A DNA stretch of 24,911 bases from Saccoglossus kowalevskii (Eukaryota > Hemichordata > Enteropneusta > Harrimaniidae). Below are positions 1 through 9,346 of the stretch, piece after piece. The stretch spans positions 230,902 through 255,812 of the forward strand of contig NW_003109084.1 in the NCBI RefSeq assembly GCF_000003605.2. The letters run 5' to 3'. Every line of letters begins with the position of its first letter. Position 1 is the stretch's first letter. A model generated the notes under the pieces. The model ran no database searches and was not told where the DNA came from. It worked only from the letters and a program-made list of their open reading frames with translations. The position numbers were made by a program, and so were the translations under genes.

Positions 1-430
1 TTTATTTGGCCATATTACTACGACACGAAACACATGTTTTGATATAAATAAACAATCTGTTGTATACGCCACTTGGAACTCAAGTTTCAAGGACATGCTC
101 GCGACAACCCCTCCGCTTTAATATGACGAGCACAAAGAGAACTTAACGGGGACTGTGTCATTTTCAATGACTTGTATTTTTATTAAAAAACCGAAATATA
201 TCACCTTTTTATCAATGTTTACTTTTTCACTTTTGTAAGCATTTAATCACATCATGCAACAATGCTTCGTGTTGCTGCATCAAACTAAACGCTATACCAG
301 TATGTATTACAATGTCATACAGCAGAAAAACAGCTGTGATTATCTTGTACTTGTTCCAATCGGAAATAAATATGGATGATAGCTTACTCCTATCTTGATG
401 AAACAAAATAAAACTTTTTTGTCAATCGCT
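1..430 (-). other. 3' flank / 3' UTR side of the NXT gene
   Basis: This stretch lies past the NXT stop codon. No second gene is visible in it. On the minus strand there is an AATAAA at 184-179 and an ATTAAA at 247-242, either of which could be the NXT polyadenylation signal, giving a 3' UTR of roughly 200-270 nt. Confidence 0.5.
179..184 (-). terminator. Candidate polyadenylation signal of NXT (AATAAA)
   Basis: AATAAA on the minus strand, about 247 nt past the NXT stop codon. ATTAAA at 247-242 is an alternative. Hexamers are frequent in DNA this AT-rich, so position is the only support. Confidence 0.35.
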
Positions 431-588
431 TCATTCATGAAATCTGAAAGAGTCACTGGCGACTTTCCAGACGTCTCCCGTTTGAGCGAGTACAAAAGTC
501 TGATTGAATCCCTGCATCCGATTCCCTTCAAATTTGACCGTGCCAGAAACGGTTACCAACACAGATGTCACTCCATTTGTCGCTTCCT
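431..588 (-). CDS. NXT1: NXT exon 4 (terminal)
   Basis: Acceptor TTTTTTTGCAG ends at 589. The exon starts with 2 nt completing Glu82 and codes residues 82-133, ending DSFRFHE and TGA at 433-431. It holds the KFEGN strand and the FNQTFVL and VWKVASD strands of the NTF2-like sheet. Confidence 0.95.
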
Positions 589-3500
589 CTGCAAAAAAAC
601 AGAAAGATGAACCACATGAAGATATCTGGTGATAAAGATACAACCATTTTCATTTGTACAAATAATATTGCGCATCAATACTCCATCCCGTCCCAATCAA
701 CAATTTCTGATAAATGCACCTGGTTAACAAAACAAAATCATTTTCTGAAATAGTGCATGAGGGCTCACTTTGAAATCTCAATTCCACAATCATTGTGTGA
801 GGGCTCACTTTTAGGTTATATTTATGGAACAATTAGATTTTTTACGAGTGTGAAGATTCTCGTTTGATCCACACACGATTAGCACTTGATTCGCATTCGA
901 TTCACGTATGATTGATACTTCCATTGAAATAATTCACGCAAATGTTGATCTATAGCAATTGCAGCTAATTTATCAATATTTTTGTGATGAAAAATAGACA
1001 TAAATTTAGTATTTTCTGTTTCTTTAGCTTTTTATACTTGTTTGAGCCCATGTGACTTCCGATGTGAGTGAGACTGTAACCATGATTTTACCCAAAAGAA
1101 ATAGGTTGATCCCTGTTTTTCCTACATAAAAAATGCTATGCATGGGTTTCTCGAGAGAACAAAACTGCAAAAGAGAGCACTGCAATTCAGCAGCGCCACT
1201 AAGTGGGGGAGATAGGGATTTCCCTACCAGAGTGTGGATTTTTTTATCATTCTAAGTTAGGGCTTAGGGCCAAAATTACTATCAGACAGGTCACAGTTGA
1301 AGACTGTGGCCACATGTGATCTCTGGTTAATCAGAATTTTATGGTTGCCAGAGGATCTGCTTTCCAGGGTAAGGGGGTGCATGGCCATGGCATGAGGGTG
1401 CTGCGCCACTGTTCCCTTGTTTAAAAAAATCCTTGATACACGCATTGTACGTGAATAAAAAAAATGAGAATTAATACGGTAGAATACAAATCAAAGTCAT
1501 TTTTTACCTTTCGGCAAAATTAATAGAATCATTTTTGGTTGATTCAAATAAATAGTGATTCATTTCAGCTTTGTTAGGACCACATATATCACAATATTTT
1601 CTCTTACTTGAAAACCAAATCATATCACTAAAGAGTGCATCTTACTTTGTTGGCAATGGCTTACCAAGCTGAAACCAGCAGTTATACTAAATACTAATCA
1701 CTCATTTTACAAAGTCTCAAGTAATTATTTTGGTTGTAATTCCTGTACCCTTACCAGCAATTGGCTGACAGTCCAATGTATCAACTCTAAAATCACTCGT
1801 TGGTAGTTGTTCGTAAAACTTTGTGATCTGTTGAGAACCGCTGCAAGCATTTCCATTCCAAACAAGAGACGCATCGGCAGAATATAATTTTGATAATTTC
1901 TGTGAAGTCATAAACTGTTATTAGTATCAGACATGGTATATCATCCATGCATCCCAGCAACTCCACTGCACTCACCACAGCCTATTCCTGTTGTAATTAA
2001 AATTATTTTATGCCCAACACTTCATTAAAATAGTTACATTTTCTATCACTAGTACACCCCTCCAATCCCTTTGATCATTAATATTTATAGCTCTGTGTAC
2101 AGGTCTGTGAAGAGTGATATAAAATATGGACATATCCTGTACATGCAAGTAAAGCTGCCAGTTTGCAGGGAGAGCATGTTGGTGATTTTGAGTTCACAGG
2201 CAGTTCTGAACTGGCAATTGTGAGTTTCCATGCAGCTGTGAACTGGCGGTTTGCGAGTTTGCAATCAGCTCTGAACTGGCGTTTGCGAGTTTGCAATCAG
2301 CTATGAACTGGCGTTTGCGAGTTTGCAATCAGCTATGAACTGGTGTTTGCGAGTTTGCAATGAGCTCTGAACTGGTGTTTGCGAGTTTGCAATCAGCTCT
2401 GAACTGGCGTTTGCAAGTTTGCAATCAGCTCTGAACTGGTGTTTGTGAGTTTGCAATCAGCTGTGAACTGGCGTTTGCAAGTTTACAATCAGCTCTGAAC
2501 TGGCGTTTGAAAGTTTACAATCAGCTCTGAACTGGCGGTTTGCGAGTTTGCAATCAGCTCTGAACGAGCATTTGCAAGTTTGCAATCAGCTCTGAACGGG
2601 TGATTGCGAGTTTGCAATCAGCTCTGAACGGGTGATTGCGAGTTTGCAATCAGCTCTGAACTGGTGATTGCGAGTTTGCAATCAGCTCTGAATGGGTGAT
2701 TGCGAGTTTGCAATCAGCTCTGAACGGGTGATTGCGAGTTTACAATCAGCTCTGAACTGGCGTTTGCAAGTTTACAATCAGCTCTGAACTGGTGTTTGCA
2801 AGTTTGCAATCAGCTCTGAACTGGTGTTTGCAAGTTTGCAATCAGCTTTGAACTGGCATTTGCAAGTTTGCAATCAGCTCCGAACATGCGTTTGCGAGTT
2901 TGCAATCAGCTCTGAACTGGTGTTTGCAAGTTTGCAATCAGCTCTGAAACTGGCGTTTGCGAGTTTGCAATCAGCTCTAAACTGGCGTTTGCAAGTTTAC
3001 AATCAGCTCTGAACTGGCGTTTGCAAGTTTGCAATCAGCTTTGAACTGGCAGTTTGCTAGTTTGCAATCAGCTCTGAACTGGCGTTTGCAAGTTTACAAT
3101 CAGCTATGAACTGGCGTTTGCAAGTTTGCATTCAACTCTTACCTGGCGTTTGCAAGTTTGCAATCGGCTCTGAACTGGCGTTTTCAAGTTTGCAATCAGC
3201 TCTGAACTGGTGTTTACAAGTTTGCAATCAGCTCTGAACTGGCGTTCACAAGTTTACAATCAGCTCTGAACTGGCGTTTGCAAGTTTACAATCAGCTCTG
3301 AACTGTGGTTTGCAAGTTTACAATCAGCTCTGAACTGGCGTTTGCAAGTTTACAATCAGCTCTGAACTGGCGTTTGCGAGTTTGCAATCAGCTCTGAACT
3401 GGCGTTTGCAAGTTTACAATCAGCTCTGAACTGGTGTTTGCGAGTTTGCAATCAGCTCTGAACTGGCGTTTGTAAGTTTGCAATCAGCTCTGAACTGGTA

Positions 3501-4815
3501 TTTACGAGTTCGCAATCAGCTCTGAACTGGTGTTTGCGAGTTTGCAATGATTGAAAATGAAAACTGGGCATTTATTTTAAAATGCTTGCTGTAAGTGTTT
3601 TGGTATATGATTGTTGTTTATTCCATATTTGTCGCCTTGTTTACTACCTGTGAATAACTAAAAATCGCTGATTGAAATGGCTGAACAGGACGTTTATTTT
3701 AAAATGCCCACTGTAGAATATAAATGTAGTTGGCCAGTTCCAAAGTTGGCTTGTCAGAGAAGTCAGCCAATGAGCAAAAAGAAACAAGGTGTTGCAATGT
3801 GCATTTCATGTTTTATGCAAGTCAGTGTTATTTACATTATATCTCTTTTTGATAGCAAGAATATATGTAGTACAGTATCTCTAATGTGTTGTACATTGTA
3901 AACAGCATTATCTGTTTACAGTGATGTAAATTAATGGGCTACCGCAAGTAATAAAACTTATGTTCGATTATTTTATAGCCGTAATGTAAATTATTTTGTT
4001 TACTTAATTTGAACGCCTGACGACTGTGGTACTTTAAATATATTTGTTTTCTCCCAGCAATTTCTTACTTGATAAAAAAAAAATCCTCTCAAACGATAAG
4101 AATATATATTTCAATGTGTCAGCCACACAAAAATCATCCAAATTATCTAGTTAGCTAGCAATCAAGCATAACGGAGCTCAATTTATTATCAGATACAAAT
4201 TTGATTATGCTGAAGGTATTGTCGGTATGGTGATTTTGAAAATTATAACGATGGGATGAGGGGGATCATTCCAGTATTTTTCGACACCCCCCCTACGGAT
4301 GGATATTAAGGTTATGACACCCTATGGATTCAAATCCACGATTCAGGTGTTGGATTTTTGTTAACTCACACACCCCCTGGACACTTTACTGATTTGACGT
4401 ATACAGATGTGTATGTAAAAAAATTTAATATATCAAAAATATGACACCTCTCGGAATTAAACCATCCCCTCGGATTTAAACCGTCCGTGGGGGGGGGGGG
4501 GGAACTGGAATGACCCGGGCGCGATCGTCAGTCTTTTGTTACCTGTGAACTCGAAGTCGAACGTTCAGAGCTGACTCGTGATAACAATAATAAAATTTAC
4601 AAACTCACATTTCTTCTTTTATCCAAAGAATCGTAATATATTTTTTGAAATTCTTCTCCTGCTTGACAAGCTTGGGCTATTTTAATTTTAAAATCCTACA
4701 TAGAATAAACAAAAGTAGTCATCATACGATCCATCATGGCACAATATTCACAGTACAATGAAATCAAACTGGAACCGTAGCATGTAATTTCAAATATACT
4801 CACAGACGCCGCCAT
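431..4815 (-). CDS. NXT1: NTF2-related export protein (NXT1/NXT2, p15), complete four-exon gene
   Basis: Exons on the minus strand are 4815-4804, 4695-4609, 1899-1755 and 588-431, coding for 133 aa (human NXT1 has 140). Known role: NXT/p15 has an NTF2-like fold and pairs with NXF1/TAP to carry mRNA through the nuclear pore. Seen here: an N-terminal helix with QACQAGEEF and YYDSLDKRR, then LVWNGNACSG, TLDCQPIA, GTVKFEGN, FNQTFVL and VWKVASDSFRF, all matching human NXT1 in order. Asp76 in LDCQP is the residue that in human p15 contacts an NXF1 arginine. The loop before VWK is shorter than in human and the C terminus ends three residues sooner. All introns are GT-AG with matching phases (0, 0, 1). 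The start was chosen because ATG lies in an AAAATGGCGGC motif and is followed after four codons by GTGAGT. NXT1 versus NXT2 cannot be separated; invertebrates usually have one copy. It is divergent with the 5176-9346 gene. Confidence 0.95.
589..1754 (-). other. NXT intron 3
   Basis: 1,166-bp GT-AG intron (donor GTAAGG at 1754, acceptor at 589), phase 1. No gene inside. It has a 13-bp direct repeat, TGAGGGCTCACTT, at 758-770 and 798-810, spaced 40 bp, and short TE-like GC-rich text near 1190-1240. Confidence 0.85.
1755..1899 (-). CDS. NXT1: NXT exon 3
   Basis: Acceptor ACTTCACAG ends at 1900; donor GCTG|GTAAGG. Codes residues 34-81 plus the first base of codon 82: KLSKLY, SLVWNGNACSG, FYEQLPTSDF, TLDCQPIA. 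The start was set by alignment of KLSKLY to human LLSRLY directly after DKRR; an ATG slightly upstream (1911) is intronic. Confidence 0.95.
2181..3549. repeat. 32-bp minisatellite, about 43 copies, in NXT intron 2
   Basis: Head-to-tail array with a 32-bp period (for example unit starts at 2281 and 2313). The core on the plus strand reads GAGTTTGCAATCAGCTCTGA, followed by ACTGG and GTTTGC. Most units differ at a few sites (TGC/TAC before AATC, GCG/GTG after CTG). A cluster near 2590-2750 shares a GGGTGATTGCGAG variant, suggesting local block duplication. A few units are 33 bp. There are no unique spacers. Confidence 0.97.
3550..4265. other. Rest of NXT intron 2 with a duplicated ~50-bp block
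   Basis: No gene seen. Two related blocks begin at about 3548 and 3670; both start TGATTGAAA and share the run TTTATTTTAAAATGC. A 74-codon ATG frame starts inside the second block at 3677 but looks like chance. Confidence 0.6.
4266..4513. mobile_element. MITE-like element with poly-C/poly-G terminal inverted repeats
   Basis: The left end TCATTCCAGT (4266-4275) is inverted at the right end (4504-4513). Further in, the left side has a C7 run then TACGGATGG, and the right side read inward has a C14 run then ACGGACGG. The inverted repeat is therefore about 35 bp with a variable homopolymer. There is no coding capacity in 248 bp. No clear target-site duplication was found, so the exact ends are uncertain by a few bases. 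Confidence 0.6.
4609..4695 (-). CDS. NXT1: NXT exon 2
   Basis: Acceptor TATGTAG ends at 4696; donor AAT|GTGAGT. 29 codons, phase 0 on both sides, residues 5-33: DFKIKIAQACQAGEEFQKIY, then YDSLDKRRN. This is the N-terminal helix of the NTF2-like fold; DFK, QAC, EEF, YY and DKRR all match human NXT1. Confidence 0.95.
4804..4815 (-). CDS. NXT1: NXT exon 1 coding part (MAAS)
   Basis: ATG GCG GCG TCT followed directly by GTGAGT at 4803. Joining it in phase 0 to exon 2 gives MAASDFK, against MASVDFK in human NXT1. The 108-bp intron that follows is the shortest in the gene. Confidence 0.9.
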
Positions 4816-4818
4816 TTT
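4808..4818 (-). promoter_or_regulatory. YY1-type motif over the NXT start codon (AAAATGGCGGC)
   Basis: The minus strand reads AAAATGGCGGC, the YY1 consensus found at the first exons of many animal housekeeping genes, where it often supplies the start codon. Binding here is inferred. Confidence 0.6.
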
Positions 4819-5175
4819 CGCTCTCCCACGCTGCTTTGTCTACTTCCGGGTTCAGGGTCAAGGGTGAGCATCGTTCCAGGGGGGTTGTATACTCGTAAGC
4901 GGTAAGCCGACTTATGCAGTTTGAGATAAAAAGAGGCCACGACAGTTGCTGCCGACGTGAGTGCCACCGCAGAAAGTGTTTTGAGACAAAGGGTGGGTAG
5001 TTTTCGAGGTTTAGAAAAGTGGAAAACGTCCGCATATTTAGTTCAGCATTTCCGATTGTTCAGTCGGCGTGCGTGTGTACGTGGTACTGGTGGTTGGCAT
5101 CATCGTCAATACACGGTGTGGCATACACTTTGTAGTTAAGTTAAGCTACTGGCCTGCGAATTACGCGTTCTCGCG
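4816..5175. promoter_or_regulatory. Shared head-to-head promoter of NXT and the membrane-protein gene
   Basis: The 360 bp between the two divergent start codons are richer in G+C and CpG than anything around them (CGCC, CGACGT, CGTGCG, GCGTTCTCGCG). No convincing TATA box sits at the right place for either gene, which fits a CpG-type bidirectional promoter. The 5' UTRs of both genes must lie here. Confidence 0.7.
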
Positions 5176-5569
5176 ATGATCCAAGTTGATGTATTCTGGT
5201 CCTTTGCGATGGGCGCATGTTTCGCCTCATGCGCCGCCGAGTCGTTAAAGAGGGAAACTTCTGTGTTCATCAATAAATACTTCGTGTATTGCGTTTTGTA
5301 TCTGAGCCTTATCTTTGGTCCGTCTGGTGTATATCTACTATGGGGATACCCAGGATGGGAGACGATGTTTTTTCTAGATCGCAGCCTTAATCCGATCTGG
5401 CCGTGTTTATTTGCCTGTACGAACGTCTTGCAAGGAGTGTTGGGGTTTGTTGTGGTTTGGAAATTAATTCATAACGGCAAAGAAGCGACAGCGCACGCTG
5501 TCTGGACCATGGCATACACTTGTATGTTTACTATCTTGACACTTGGGTATGACAGATTCCTCTATGCAG
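5176..5569 (+). CDS. Membrane-protein gene exon 1
   Basis: 131 codons plus one base, residues 1-131. It ends CTCTATGCAG before a GC donor. Holds the WGYPGWETMF motif and about four hydrophobic segments. Confidence 0.88.
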
Positions 5570-8500
5570 GCAAGTTGATAACTAAGGGATGGACCATTTT
5601 AAATTATGTGGTGCGATTTGAGGCTTTGGACGCTTTTCAAAATGACTAAAGAGAAAATGTATGAATCAGCAATTGAATTTTAAAATTGAAGAAAACTGCT
5701 GCTAGAACTGATAAATCACACTTGCTCTATTTCCCTCCCCCTGCCACGGGTTTAAAATGGTCCATCCCTTAACTTTTTTTGGTTTTAATTAATTCTAGTT
5801 TAAAAATGTACAGCGATTATATTATGGGCAGTACTCGAACATTTATGGAAAGTGATTGTTGTCATAGCAACACTAATTTGGCAAAATGATAAAAATACTG
5901 TTTATAACAGAGAGAAAAATCATTATGCAAAATAATGCACCATTGAGGGTTCAGTTAACAAAATAACTACAGTAAGTGTTAATTTATTAATGAAACCTTT
6001 AAACTACTAGTAATCTGTTCTTTTTTGTTGAACTTTAGATTTTATATTAGGACAATGAATTGGACATTGTACATTCATTTCCTGTTGACTTCTTTACATT
6101 GTTCTGCAAAAACGTTTTGATTTTTTTAACATGATATCTGAAAAGTTTGAGATAGTAGAGATTGTCTAAATTTGACAATCATAAATACAGTCAGCTGCAG
6201 ATATTTTTTATTAATGATACAAATAACAAATTATAACGATTTTGCTATTACCGGTAATCAGTGTTTATAGCCAACTTAATATACCAATAATTTTGATCAG
6301 CTTAGTGAAATAAAATATGAATTTCCAACGACTTAATTAATATTTTATAAAGTGGGAAAAAATATGCTATATTAATAATGTCAAATTTTTTATTGAAACT
6401 GGAAATTTTATAATATGCCAAAGTATATTGATAATGATTGAGATGTGTTAAAAAAACAAAATACATTAAATTTGACCTTATATAATTGATGAAAAAATCA
6501 CTTGTCATCAACTAAATTATATCAGCTTTCATACCTTGTACCGGATAGTGTGTTGGCCTCACTTAAGATAAAACTATCAGATAAACAAAAATCGTTTAAA
6601 TCGTGCATATCAGGTTTGAAATTTGTATAGCTTCTAATTTTATTTTACTGAGGATATGGCAACTTGATCTGCAGATTTTTTTTTGTCACTGAATTGTGGA
6701 AATTGTGCTTATATTCCAACATTAGCATTGCAGATCAAACAACTCATGTGTAAAGGGATGGACCATTTTTTTGAACGGGTTATTTTTTCTCCCTCCCCCA
6801 GTAAAGGTAATAATCACTTTTTACATATGTGTTCTGAGAGTTTTTTTGGGAAATAAATAAAACCATTAAAAGTTGACAAAATTGTTCTAAAATTCGAAAA
6901 AGACTTTGGGAGTCTTTGCAGTTAATGAGTCTGTGTATCTGTCTGTGTGTGATATCTTGAGAACCAATTATCAATTTCAATGAAACTTGATACAGTACAC
7001 AGATACTCTAGGATAAAGCACAGACCTAATGAGCGTTTGGTTGAAATCCTGTAAATAGTAATTACCTAATTTGCATATTAATTGGCCAATTTTAAGCCTT
7101 TTAACTTTTTTCTCATGTACCATAAAACTGATTTCAGTGAAACATTGTATATAGATGCTCTGGGATAATGCACAGACCTGATTAGTGTTTAGTTGGAATC
7201 TTTGCATATTAATCACCTAATCAGCATATTAAGTAGCCAATTTTAAGTATTTTCCCTTGTTTCCAAGTTCTCAAGTACCATTCAACAAATTTTTATGAAA
7301 CATGGTTGATATCCATGAATATTTGCATATTAATTAGCCAATCAGATTCAATGAAACTTGGTATATAGGTTCAATTTTGTGCTTACTAATTACCTAATTT
7401 GCATAAATTAACCATCTTATATGTGCTCCACAGATAACTTGAAGTACCACCCACCACAAATTTTAATGACACAAGTAAATACAGTATCCTTATTTGTACT
7501 CCATGCCTCCAATACCTTCAGCACACAGGAGTTCTTTCTAAGCTTTCTTTGATTCATACATGCACACGCGATAAAGTTGAATAAAATAACATCTAGATAT
7601 CTGTACACACTTTGAAAGATATTACTCTGGGGGACAACAAACAAATACAATAATAATAATTATAATAACAATAACAATAACAATAACAATAATAATAATA
7701 ATAACTGCTTTGTTACACAACAATATTGAATACCATCAGTGGGTACCATACAGTTTGGTAAAACCGAACTACAACATTCTAAATGCAACAAATGAATCAT
7801 AAAATCACATGGTCTCTTTGTTCTCTGACTTGGTCCTTATCTATAAACTGTAGTTTTCAAGGATTTTCAAACTACCAAACTATTCGTCATACCGGTAATT
7901 TTTTTACGAAAATTGCTTCTTTGTTTTTTGTTGTTGCAACCTGGCTTATTAATGTCTGGTTATAAAATCAACCCTTTCTGTTGATGATGTAGTTGCTGAT
8001 GAACACTATTGATGCTGCAGCAAATAATGTTTCTAATTATCACACCACCTTACCCCCAGCATTTCATTACACTCACTTTTATTGATTTTCCAGGATCCTT
8101 AGCAGAGTGGCGTGCTGGCAAGAAGTACAAACTAATAGATTTTTTCTGGTGTGATGTTTTCTATACTTTGCTAATAATGGGAGTTGTTGTTATTCCTCCG
8201 CTGTACTATGCTGTAGTAACGTTCCCAACTGATGTACCGATAAACAAAAGTAGAAAATGGACAATGATTAAACAGGTAAAACAGAAATGTGCCTATCTCT
8301 TTCACAGTCGTTTCTGCTATTGCTAACTAAGTCGCTGTAATATTGCTAGCTAAATTGCTGACTGGTTTGCTATGTATGTCTCAAGAGCATAACTGGTTAA
8401 ATCAAAGTATTTTTATGAGAGTGCTCTATTCGGTTACATCTTTCTTAAAATTCTTGGGATAAGACACTTTATACAATAAGATGAAATAACATTTTTAGGG

Positions 8501-9346
8501 AATTTCATCTTTATTTGATATTTGAACAATATTAGAACTCCTGTTGAGCTTGGTTTTATCAAAATTATTTCGTATCTATCTTGTGATGCCTATAGCTAAC
8601 AAGTTGGGAAACTTAGCCAGCAATGCAGCTATGTTGATATCTGAAACAACATTTGGCGATGACAGTAATTGATTGATTGATTAAAGCTTATATGTGCTAA
8701 GAGATGATGGACTGATACTGCCACGTTAAAAAATACACAAGTGCATTGTATCCATACACAGATGTATTTGATTGAATCTTAGTACCAGATTTTGCAATTT
8801 GATCAATAACTTACTGGTTATGATTAATTTGATTACTTTTTGTATTCTTCAGTGAAATTTAAGAACTTAAACAATGAGCACTAAGCATTGTCTCTGCTTA
8901 GCTTGTGTATGCTAATTATTCACTATTTATGCAAATTATTGAATATTTATGCAAATTAGTGACAATTCACACTAATTAGTGACATTTTATTTGACTCATT
9001 GAACATGCATATTATTGACTATTTCTGCAAGTTATTGATTATTTAAGTGTTTGTGCTAATTATTGATTTTTATTTTAATTTATTCAAAACTTTAAAAAAT
9101 GCTGTCAATTACCTTAATTTTAACAATTTATTATTTATTTTGCAGGCACTCACAGGCTACATGTATGCATCCATTGCAGTGGTGGTAGGATTCCTTCTTT
9201 TACACAACATGAAACAAACACCGCCGTCTTGGGGATACGATCGACTGCTTGCATTTCTCATCGGTCAAGCCGTATTTGGTGTTTTTATTTTTCTACCAAT
9301 GTTTTTTATTCCACTCAAACGTAATAGAATGCGAAAAATTAAATGA
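5176..9346 (+). CDS. Unrecognised multi-pass membrane protein, 258 aa, three exons
   Basis: Exons 5176-5569, 8094-8275 and 9146-9346 join in matching phases (1 then 0) into 258 codons. I do not recognise the family. Seen in the protein: about six or seven hydrophobic segments (weak at 6-21, then roughly 36-56, 75-97, 107-124, 147-173, 194-212, 225-249), consistent with a polytopic membrane protein. Aromatic-rich motifs stand out: WGYPGWETMF (56-65), GYDRFLY (124-130) and WGYDR (221-225); GYDR occurs twice, each beside a membrane segment, perhaps an internal duplication. The loop EWRAGKKYK is charged. The tail is basic (KRNRMRKIK) and ends RKIK, loosely like a dilysine ER-retrieval signal. There is no obvious signal peptide or catalytic motif. 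The start is the first ATG of an open frame next to the CpG promoter, with G at -3. The gene shares its promoter with NXT. Confidence 0.88.
5570..5575 (+). other. Non-canonical GC splice donor (CAG|GCAAGT)
   Basis: Exon 2 needs a phase-1 partner. The only good match at the end of exon 1 is GCAG|GCAAGT, which joins G to GA of exon 2 to give Gly132 in YAGSLAEW. GC donors normally carry an otherwise near-perfect consensus, as here (CAG|GCAAGT). The nearest GT donor upstream (GG|GTATGA at 5547) would put exon 2 out of frame. Confidence 0.8.
5585..5769. mobile_element. 185-bp MITE with Tc1/mariner-style TA target duplication
   Basis: Perfect 19-bp terminal inverted repeats: AGGGATGGACCATTTTAAA from 5585 and its reverse complement ending at 5769. 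TA flanks both sides (5583-5584, 5770-5771). It is too short to code for a transposase. It lies in intron 1, 15 bp downstream of the GC donor. Confidence 0.85.
6754..6800. mobile_element. Partial second copy of the same MITE family end
   Basis: Begins AGGGATGGACCATTTTTTTG and continues to CTCCCTCCCCC, matching the terminal repeat and the inner C-rich part of the 5585-5769 element. No matching right end was found nearby, so it looks truncated. Confidence 0.6.
6960..7440. repeat. Degenerate ~151-bp tandem repeat, about three units
   Basis: The blocks GATAAAGCACAGACCTAATG (7012) and GATAATGCACAGACCTGATT (7163) are about 151 bp apart. Each is preceded by CAATGAAACTTG-like text and followed by TTTGCATATTAATT..CCAATTTTAAG. 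A third, shortened unit ends near 7440. The three 66-79-codon minus-strand frames here come from this repeat and nearby AT-rich DNA. Confidence 0.7.
7649..7705. repeat. Compound (AAT)n/(AAC)n microsatellite
   Basis: Mixed AATAAT and AATAAC trinucleotide/hexanucleotide units in intron 1 of the membrane-protein gene. Confidence 0.9.
8094..8275 (+). CDS. Membrane-protein gene exon 2
   Basis: Acceptor TTGATTTTCCAG ends at 8093; donor CAG|GTAAAA. Two bases complete Gly132, then residues 133-192: SLAEWRAGKKYKLIDFFWCD, a long hydrophobic segment and KWTMIKQ. An open frame runs upstream to 8009 but only through intron sequence. Confidence 0.88.
8276..9145 (+). other. Membrane-protein gene intron 2
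   Basis: 870-bp GT-AG intron, phase 0, AT-rich. From about 8905 to 9065 it holds loose ~20-bp repeats built on TATTTATGCAAATTA and ATTAGTGACA. Two exact ATGCAAAT octamers lie at 8929-8936 and 8949-8956. No gene seen. Confidence 0.8.
9146..9346 (+). CDS. Membrane-protein gene exon 3 (terminal)
   Basis: Acceptor TTATTTTGCAG ends at 9145. 66 codons, residues 193-258, with two hydrophobic segments around NMKQTPPSWGYDR and the basic tail; TGA at 9344-9346. Confidence 0.88.
   Translation, partial: ALTGYMYASIAVVVGFLLLHNMKQTPPSWGYDRLLAFLIGQAVFGVFIFLPMFFIPLKRNRMRKIK

Noticed and set aside
2824-3012. 62-codon open frame in the minisatellite
   Set aside because: Translation of the 32-bp repeat; indels and the non-multiple-of-three period break it, and it lies inside an NXT intron.
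2181-3549. Regular repeats resembling a CRISPR array
   Set aside because: Units abut head to tail with no unique spacers, and the host is an animal; it is a minisatellite.
3677-3901. 74-codon frame with a real ATG
   Set aside because: It begins inside a duplicated non-coding block, has no recognisable domain, and lies in an NXT intron on the opposite strand.
4957-5139. 60-codon plus-strand frame in the divergent promoter
   Set aside because: It opens at GTG, not ATG, and lies in the 5' UTR region of the membrane-protein gene.
5547-5548. GT donor upstream of the GC donor in exon 1
   Set aside because: It leaves phase 2 while exon 2 requires phase 1, so the reading frame would be lost.
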